Assembly (NCBI GenBank): GCA_019614645.1
Contig: JABWDB010000002.1
Span: 18,017,501-18,081,500 of the forward strand
Length of the DNA stretch: 64,000 nt
Direction of reading: 5' to 3'
DNA from: Stratiolaelaps scimitus
Taxonomy: Eukaryota; Arthropoda; Arachnida; Mesostigmata; Laelapidae
Below are positions 57,859-64,000 of this stretch, one piece after another; the stretch's first letter is position 1, and every line of letters begins with the position of its first letter. The notes under the pieces were generated by a model. The model was not told where the DNA came from. It made no database searches and saw nothing but the letters and a program-made list of their open reading frames with translations. The position numbers were made by a program, and so were the translations under genes.

Positions 57859-58764
57859 CTCTGGTGAATATTCTATCGGCTGATTCTCTGCTCTGATGCT
57901 TTTCCCTAGTAAGGCCGGGTTAGTTCCAATTTAAATTTCGCCGCGCGTTCAATGCATCCCCTCGCCCATCGAAGTCACTAAGGGATTCCGAAACTACTGG
58001 CACGATCCTTTCGTATCGAAGCGGAGTCGAGTACGTATCGGTTGCTGTTAAATTTTCCGAAATTTTCCTACTTGAAAGGATTCTTATTCATTTACGATGT
58101 GCGCTGCTGGCGGCTGTGATACCGTGAATCCGCTATGGCAACGGTCGGACCTCTGAGTGTGCTCATTTGTGACTGAAAAATGCAGATATATCATAACACG
58201 TGGCGTCTCTTGGCTGTTTGTTGTACCCTGGCGGTGTTGCGAATGCACGGAGTTTTGCGGCTTTCGCAGATTTCGCAGACATTTTATTTCTCCGTGGTGG
58301 CGCGGTTTAGTGGGGCGATAAAAAAAATGGCAGCCAGGTTTGGTGTTTGGGGTGTCATTGCCTCTGTGCCGCTGACGGTGAGACTCTCACCTCGTTCTAT
58401 GTCTCCCATACGGATGGAATGCCGAAATACAGATAACACAATGCTTCTTATCGTCCATGCAATTGTGTTATCATTAATTAACAGCTCGCTAACGAAGCGA
58501 ACATTTCAAACTGATCTTTTTCGAACTGCCCATTCGTACCAGCTAAATTCATTGCTCCTGGATAACAACACCGCAATAAACTGCGCTCGTCTATAGCCAC
58601 GCTGCCGGTCGCTCATTGTGGCAGTATGTGGACACGCCAGTTGTTGTACCATCGAGCCAAACCTCAATCGATATTCCACTTCGGGAGTTTGTTGAGTTGT
58701 TCTGTAGTTACGTTTTCATTACCCTGCACTCGCTAATTATCTCGTTTGTTTGGCCCTTGCAGCA

Positions 58765-59838
58765 ATGGCGGATGCAGCTCCAGCCAGTCGTGGAGGTTTC
58801 AGAGGTGGATTCGGTCGCGGTGGACGCGGTGGCCGCGGACGCGGCAGGGGTCGCGGTCGTGGCCGCGGCCGTGGAGGAAAGGAAGGCGACAAGGAGTGGC
58901 AGCCCGTCACCAAGCTTGGCCGCCTCGTGAAGGACGGCAAGATTAAGTGTCTGGAGGAGATCTATCCGTACTCATTTCCCATCAAGGAGTTCGAGATCAT
59001 TGACTACTTCCTTGGCCCGGCGCTGAAGGACGATGTGCTTAAGATCATGCCCGTTCAGAAGCAGACCCGCGCCGGTCAGCGTACCCGATTTAAGGCGTTT
59101 GTCGCCATTGGTGATTTCAACGGACACGTCGGTCTTGGTGTCAAGTGCTCGAAGGAAGTTGCTACCGCCATTCGGGGTGCTATCGTTCTTGCCAAGCTGT
59201 CCGTGATCCCCGTGCGTCGTGGCTACTGGGGTAACAAGATTGGTAAGTGTTTGTCGTTAGGTGCATATCGAGACAACGAACATAACGAACCTTTGTTTCG
59301 CGTTGTCGTTACGAGAATCAAACTCTGCAGAATCCTGAATGTGTTGAGGATGGCACTTTTGTCGACGATTTCGTATACTCTTCGTCACACGGTGCGCATA
59401 GAAAATTTATCCTGCCGATGTCATCTTACCACTCAATTGAGAAATAAGCGTTATCAGCACGATTGGTATTGATTCGTTTTTTTTGTTTCTCACAAAACTA
59501 TTACAGGTCGTCCTCATACCGTGCCTTGCAAGGTGTCAGGCAAGTGCGGTTCGGTCAGCGTGAAGCTGATTCCGGCTCCGCGTGGTACCGGCATCGTGTC
59601 TGCACCGGTGCCCAAAAAACTCCTACAGATGGCCGGTATCGATGACTGCTACACACAGGCTCGGGGCTCCACCTGTACGCTGGGCAATTTCGCTAAGGCT
59701 ACCTATCTCGCCATCCAGCAAACCTACGCCTATCTGACCCCAGATCTGTGGAAGGAACGTGATCTGGAGAAGACTCCCTACCAGGTCCACACTGACCATC
59801 TGCAGAAGGCCGCCCGTACCCAGTTCCAGCATGAATAA
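58765..59838 (+). CDS. RpS2: Cytosolic 40S ribosomal protein S2 (uS5)
   Basis: Two coding exons, 58765-59242 and 59507-59838, give 269 residues. The intron splits a Gly codon (ATT-G/gtaagt ... ttacag/GT). The N-terminus is an RG/GR-rich tail (residues 9-37) typical of animal S2 and a known substrate type for arginine methylation. The S5 fold follows: [69 protein letters not shown], then [16 protein letters not shown] and [20 protein letters not shown]. These are near-invariant in eukaryotes. The start is the ATG two bases after a strong acceptor (TTGCAG at 58757-58762), so the first exon is non-coding. The AATAAA is at 59921-59926. It sits at the small-subunit mRNA entry channel and supports decoding accuracy. 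Confidence 0.97.
59243..59506 (+). other. RpS2 intron with a possible hairpin
   Basis: A 264-base intron. GACAACG near 59272 and CGTTGTC near 59303 can pair, with further short pairing inside, and ATAGAA near 59398 fits an H box. Vertebrate RPS2 introns host H/ACA snoRNAs, so this intron may too, but I see no complete two-hairpin ACA structure. Confidence 0.25.
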
Positions 59839-60852
59839 GGAGACGGCAGGTTCTCTGATGAGGAGGCCTTCACGAGCGGCAAGCGTCGCGTAACACTTGT
59901 CTCGATCATCAACCAGTGTTAATAAACGCCGGCCGCCACAAACGGCGCCTCGTACACAAGATCCTGTTTTATTTTTGCATACATTTCAATGAGCATTTTC
60001 GGTTCAGATGGAATTTGTAGAGAGAGAACAAACTTTCGACTAAGTTTCAGGTAATACCAAACTAGTTACGAACCATTGCCCATGTAAAAACAGCTCCGGA
60101 GCCAAAAACTGGCATGGAGGAAAAGTGGAGACAACCAAGAAGTTTTCCTAGATCTAGTATAGTAGCAGGCGGTTATACACTTTGAAGTTCGAGAGGGCGC
60201 AACTTACTCCCACTCGGAAACTTTAGGCTCATGGTATATCTTTTTACCGTTAGTAAACAGAACCATATAACATTATCAAAGAACTGCGTGGAAACCGTGC
60301 CTATGAGTACAGACCTTCCCATGCACAATTTGCGCTAAGCTTAAAAGTGCAAGCGAGTTATTATAATGTGAACTTCTTAAGAACTACTTAGTGCAGCACT
60401 TTTCAACGTACTTTTCTGGCCATTGGTTCCACAACAATTCAGAGAGCCTTTTATTATATAACTGGCACGAGAATGTCTATATATATATATATGTATGACC
60501 CAAGTACAAAAAAAGTTCCCTCTGATGGTCAGATATAGCTATGGTTTCTCAGATCGCTCGCGAGTCAGCCGTCGCAGGTCAGGGTCCATTCTCTGCCGCA
60601 GCCGACATCGTTCTTTCAGACTGTTTCCTCGGGGGACGAACACAAAGGCTTCGCAAAGGTACACTCTCAGCATTGTAAACAATGGACTCACGTAGGGTAA
60701 CCTCTGTTAGCTAATGACAGACACACACCTGCATTTCCGATTAACAGGTGCACACCGAAAGATGAGACCAGACGATGATGCCAGTATTAAAGACGCCTTC
60801 AAAGAGACATCACATAATCGTTCTATACCAGAAACTACACCAATGTATCAAA
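59839..60852. other. 3' flank of RpS2 and spacer
   Basis: The RpS2 3' untranslated region ends near 59940. Beyond it only a TA run at 60477-60492 and short non-coding-like frames are seen. Confidence 0.6.
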
Positions 60853-61068
60853 ATGGCAGCACCCGATTTGATATCGATTTTCGTTTTGGGGTACACCATC
60901 TCCATATCATTATACGCGTACGTAATCGCCTTTGGCACCTTCGTGTCTACATCTCGGTTTCTCAAGCTGTGGGGAATTCACTGTTTTTTTCGAGCGGACC
61001 CTCAGTTGGTCCCCTATCTGACAAGCCTCAGCTGTGGGGAATTACCCACATTTAAGTCATCGTCATAA
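60853..61068 (+). CDS. Hypothetical small membrane protein or first exon
   Basis: From ATG 60853 the frame encodes 71 residues: MAAPDLISIF, a hydrophobic stretch LGYTISISLYAYVIAFGTFV that could span a membrane, then basic and mixed sequence. I do not recognise it. The last third overlaps a copy of repeat A (60984-61031), so the C-terminus could be repeat-derived or spliced away. A second plus-strand frame (about 61023-61194, with ATAIEDDDDDENLF) looks coding too and might be a following exon, but no good splice pair links them. Confidence 0.25.
   Translation: MAAPDLISIFVLGYTISISLYAYVIAFGTFVSTSRFLKLWGIHCFFRADPQLVPYLTSLSCGELPTFKSSS
60984..61031 (+). repeat. Dispersed repeat family A, 5'-half copy
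   Basis: TTTTTCGAGC...GACCCTCAG...CCCTATCTGACA matches 4290-4335 with about five differences. The 3' half of the family is absent here. Confidence 0.55.
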
Positions 61069-61414
61069 CCAAGCCAGACTCCGGATCAGAGAAGCCACGG
61101 CCATTGAGGACGACGACGACGACGAGAACCTGTTTCACTCTCGGCTGCGGCGATGGCAGCTGCTTCAGTATATCGTACTACCACCTCATTGAGCGGCTGT
61201 GGCCGGCCGCTTTCTGTGTCAAAACGCCTTGGTAGCGCATGCGATCTACTAGTTGCATATGCAAAGGAAGACGTATTCAGCGCCGCGTTACGCAGCCCAG
61301 CCGACTACTGCGGCATCACCACGACCGCGAGCGATAGGCATTACCGCTTGAAGAGCATTCGCCAGCTTCCGATGGGCACTGCAAGGCACGCGATCGAAGC
61401 CAGGGCACGCTGTG

Positions 61415-61624
61415 ATGAGCTTCGTTCGGTTGTTTCTTCGATGTCGCCGCCGCCGCCACAGTCGTCGTCGTCTAACTCGGACCGCTGCTGTCCTTGCCCT
61501 CGGTTTGTCGCTGGCGCTAGCTGGTGCCAACGCTGGTGTCTCCCCTTCCGACAGAGACCCAGGCAGAACTCTCGCGAAGGGCCCATCGTCAGGGACCGGG
61601 CGACAATATGGCCTAAGCGAGTAG
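61415..61624 (+). CDS. Hypothetical small secreted peptide precursor
   Basis: From ATG 61415 the frame encodes 69 residues. The start is strongly Arg-rich (RCRRRRHSRRRLTR), then AAVLALGLSLALAGANA forms a classic signal-peptide core with an ANA cleavage site, leaving about 28 polar residues (GVSPSDRDPGRTLAK...). No cysteines or amidation site appear in the mature part, and I do not know the family. Other frames of the same stretch are also open, because the region is rich in CG triplets, so it may be chance. It could also be the first exon of a longer secreted protein. Confidence 0.28.
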   Translation: MSFVRLFLRCRRRRHSRRRLTRTAAVLALGLSLALAGANAGVSPSDRDPGRTLAKGPSSGTGRQYGLSE

Positions 61625-62127
61625 GCCCAACGTCGACAAGCAAGCAGGAATACACTGGCCCCTCTCACCAATATTGCACAGTTAGCACACACATACACAC
61701 ACACACATAGTCACACGCAGCGATAAACACTCATGTACATACGTGGACACACAGGCAAACATCGAGAGACACACATTTTGTATAGGTTTGCAACGTTTGA
61801 AGAATATCGCAAGATATTATGCATATGTATAATATGCTGCCCTGTGTAGAGTGTATCGATGGACAGAATCAAGCTCGTCGTCAAAAGTAAACGTGACTAT
61901 CATCAGTCTTTAGGGAGAACAAGACCCATCTCTGAGTGCTCAAAACTGAAGGTCAACAAAACAGTGTAGTAAAACGCCCGGAAGAGAAGTGGCTAACTTC
62001 GTATGGTGTATTGATTCCCAGCGACTGGTTGTCGAACATTCACCGACTGCATCATTGAACGAACGGGACAATTCGCGGTGGGATTGGTAGCGAGGTTTCA
62101 CACCTCGGCATGAAGAGCTGAAGTGCC

Positions 62128-62543
62128 ATGAAATTTCTGTTGTGGGTAGTGGTCCTCGTATCTCCCTGGGAGACGGGGTGGCTTCCACCAGCTCCGGAAG
62201 GGTTTGCCATCGAGCATCGCTTTCTACGAGGCGGTGGAGATGAATGCCTGGGATCGTCTCCGGGAAGGTGTGGACGTCGACTGGGAGTTCCAGGCTGCAC
62301 AAGTCCAAATAAACGCCCCAAACTCCGTTGGCCAATGGGCGCATTGGGTAATATCGGGGTTAGCACGTCTCCTCCAAATGTGGACCCCACTCAACAAGAT
62401 CTGGGAGTTGATCAGCAAGATCCTCTGGCCGGATTCATAGAGCATCGAGAGTTACGCCTTCGAGATGAGCGGCTTAATGCCAATGTGTGCGTCGACGATG
62501 GTGAGCAGGATCTATGCGCGACAAGCATCCCGGAGATCCATAG
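62128..62543 (+). CDS. Hypothetical secreted protein or 5' exon
   Basis: ATG 62128 opens MKFLLWVVVLVSPWETG, which resembles a signal peptide. The frame stays open for 138 codons to a good donor (CATAG/gtgagt at 62543-62549). The tail (DPTQQDLGVDQQDPLAGF, CVDDGEQDLCATS) is protein-like, but the middle is Gly/Arg/Pro-rich as in shadow frames. A second plus-strand frame at 62204-62440 (FYEAVEMNAWDRLREGVDVD, QWAHWVISGLARLL) looks equally coding and ends in a stop. One of the two is a shadow, or the locus is a pseudogene with a frameshift. No family is recognised. Confidence 0.28.
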
Positions 62544-64000
62544 GTGAGTAATGAGCGTCATTGGAGTGTATCAGATTTGCGTCTCGTATGGTGTATCTTC
62601 GAATTTCGTCGAATACCGAAGATGAATATCGTCACTTCTGTACCAAATGTGCTTCATACAATGTTCGGTGTCAGCTGCATTTATACAAGCGGTTCCCATT
62701 CTTCCAGTGTTTAATGGGCATCCAGTCGACCCACCGTGAAGAAATCCTCGTAGTGCAGCGTCCTGCAAGGTGTTATGTACTTTGGTTGATGGGTCCTATA
62801 AACCGCTATATCGTTGACGCTCATGTAGGCAATCTACAATTGAATATCACCTACTCAACTCTACCGCTCTACTTTTCATTTGTGTCTTACCCCAATTCAC
62901 TGTTCGCTGTTGAAGGCCGCGCACCATCGTTGCTCACGGAAACAGAAAACGGTCTTCATTCTGGGGATAAACAACGACGTTAACTTACCTTTTAAATTTA
63001 GAAATGATCAAGATATTAACTTCTTATAAATAACTCATAGTTTCAGCATGTTAGTGAAAGATTAGACTAGATATATGTAATATTTGAGAGTGTCACGATG
63101 TGATAGGATACGGTGCGTAGTGGCATGTAATTAAAATTAATTAAAAACACTTGTTTTCATCTCTTAACAACGACGATCGTGTACATCAATCATTTTGGAA
63201 CAATCGATTAGTTTGTTCTTAATCGATTAGGAGCTATAAAAAGATGTTTTTGCACCTTTGGAACAATAAGACGACTCATCGAAGTCGCTACATCGAAGTA
63301 AGTCATGGTTAGTAGTAGACAGTCCGATGTCAGCATCCATCCAAAACTTAACTTGTTCATTTATTTTGTCCTTGTTGGGAATCCACTGACGTTCTTTAAA
63401 GAAGGCTTTCATGCTCGTATACACGTACTCGGTTAGAGTCTTCCGATCGCTGCTTGTAGCATTACGTCACCTGCGTAGCCATCTATTTTTACACATTGCT
63501 TTATGTATGCTGTGGACGGGATGCTTTCGAACGTGTTTGAATAAAACACGTTCTTACCATATATTTCGAATTCAACGTGTACAATATAAGCCTCAAATGC
63601 AACACGAATTCAATGCGTACTCTCCTGCATTTATTTGGAGATTCACTTGTGGACTATCGGCTCGTTGCTTATTGGACACAACGGTTTTAGCCAACTCTGA
63701 TTCCTCCCAACTCAGATACAAGGAATGGTACAGTTGCTCGGCACTATGTGACTCGCTTCGGCAAGCTGGCCATCTCACGACTAAGCACTGTAAGGTGTGA
63801 TTGGTTTCGTACGTCATCGCCAACAAGTACGACAGTGGGAAGTCTTTCGTCTCGGACGACATATGCATTTATGATAGCTATCACTATTCCGCTGTCGATA
63901 ACGTTGACATTATCCACACTGTTGTTTGTACTATTGTTTTTATGCATCGTGTGTGTGTGTCTGTGTGTACATTAAAAAGGGAGCATCTGCTTCGGCAGTG
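62544..64000. other. Unassigned right end of the window
   Basis: There are several open frames without known domains: plus strand 62561-62983 (140 codons) and minus strand 63593-63868 (91 codons). AT-rich sequence surrounds them at 62985-63230. The window ends in a GT run near 63948-63968. Confidence 0.4.
63227..63449 (-). CDS. Hypothetical terminal exon
   Basis: On the minus strand an AAGCAG acceptor at about 63450-63455 opens a frame of 73 complete codons ending at 63227. Its composition is protein-like: LTEYVYTSMKAFFKERQWIP, then KINEQVKFWMDADIGLS. I do not recognise it, and no upstream exon within the window could be linked with confidence, so the rest of the gene may lie beyond 64000. 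Confidence 0.25.

Larger units (their letters stand above)
56085..58764. other. 3' region of TFIIIA and upstream region of RpS2
   Basis: TFIIIA's 3' untranslated region runs to about 56770 and holds TA runs at 56538-56571 and 56661-56689. The rest has repeat copies at 57060-57121 and 57823-57858. The RpS2 promoter and a non-coding first exon probably lie at 58100-58400: CTGACG/GTGAGA at about 58377 is a good donor to pair with the acceptor at 58762. A plus-strand frame at 58180-58596 spans this donor but shows no domain. Confidence 0.5.

Noticed and set aside
58180..58596. Open plus-strand frame of 138 codons upstream of RpS2
   Set aside because: It probably covers the RpS2 promoter and non-coding exon. 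No domain, and a strong splice donor lies inside it.
61153..61710. Open plus-strand frame of 185 codons
   Set aside because: It runs into a CA-rich simple repeat, giving a THIHTHT tail, and overlaps the more protein-like secreted peptide frame. Its composition is low-complexity.

Overview
This is eukaryotic nuclear DNA. Coding exons are split by short GT-AG introns, long gene-poor stretches are full of AT, CA, GA and TATC microsatellites, and the clearest proteins are standard animal housekeeping proteins: ribosomal protein S2, mitochondrial ribosomal proteins L17 and L43, and the nine-finger factor TFIIIA. Protein sequence and repeat texture suggest an arthropod, most likely a mesostigmatid mite of the Varroa type. 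The species is an inference; no sequence search was possible.

Layout. Bases 1-7.9 kb have no recognisable gene, only microsatellites and copies of a short dispersed repeat. From 7.9 to 30.6 kb, six members of the SLC41/MgtE divalent-cation transporter family lie head-to-tail on the minus strand. The three at the high-coordinate end (19.5-21.1, 24.8-26.4 and 28.8-30.4 kb) are intact single-exon genes of 511-528 codons with both MgtE repeats and their ion-site motifs. The three at the low-coordinate end decay step by step: a 404-residue protein that keeps the fold but has lost the ion-site motifs (14.8-16.0 kb), a 288-residue half-transporter (11.4-12.3 kb), and a member broken by stops and frameshifts that also carries two in-frame 42-bp duplications (7.9-9.8 kb). 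The intact members share a 48-51 bp block about 155-215 bp upstream of the ATG, a related 3' flank (clearest in two of them), and a tract that is base-for-base identical between the first and third.

From 30.7 to 44.8 kb I recognise no gene. From 44.8 to 60 kb four conserved genes could be assembled exon by exon, many exons being too short to stand out alone: mRpL17 (plus strand, 3 exons), mRpL43 (minus strand, 4 exons, convergent with mRpL17), TFIIIA (plus strand, 8 coding exons) and RpS2 (plus strand, 2 coding exons). All four serve ribosome production, two for the mitochondrial large subunit, one for 5S rRNA transcription and one for the cytosolic small subunit. From 60 to 64 kb there are only hypothetical open frames, two of which begin with signal-peptide-like segments.

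The most unusual content is the SLC41-like array, with tandem duplication, apparent gene conversion and graded loss of transport motifs. A near-perfect 21-bp hairpin at 13.94 kb and two small dispersed-repeat families are also worth attention.
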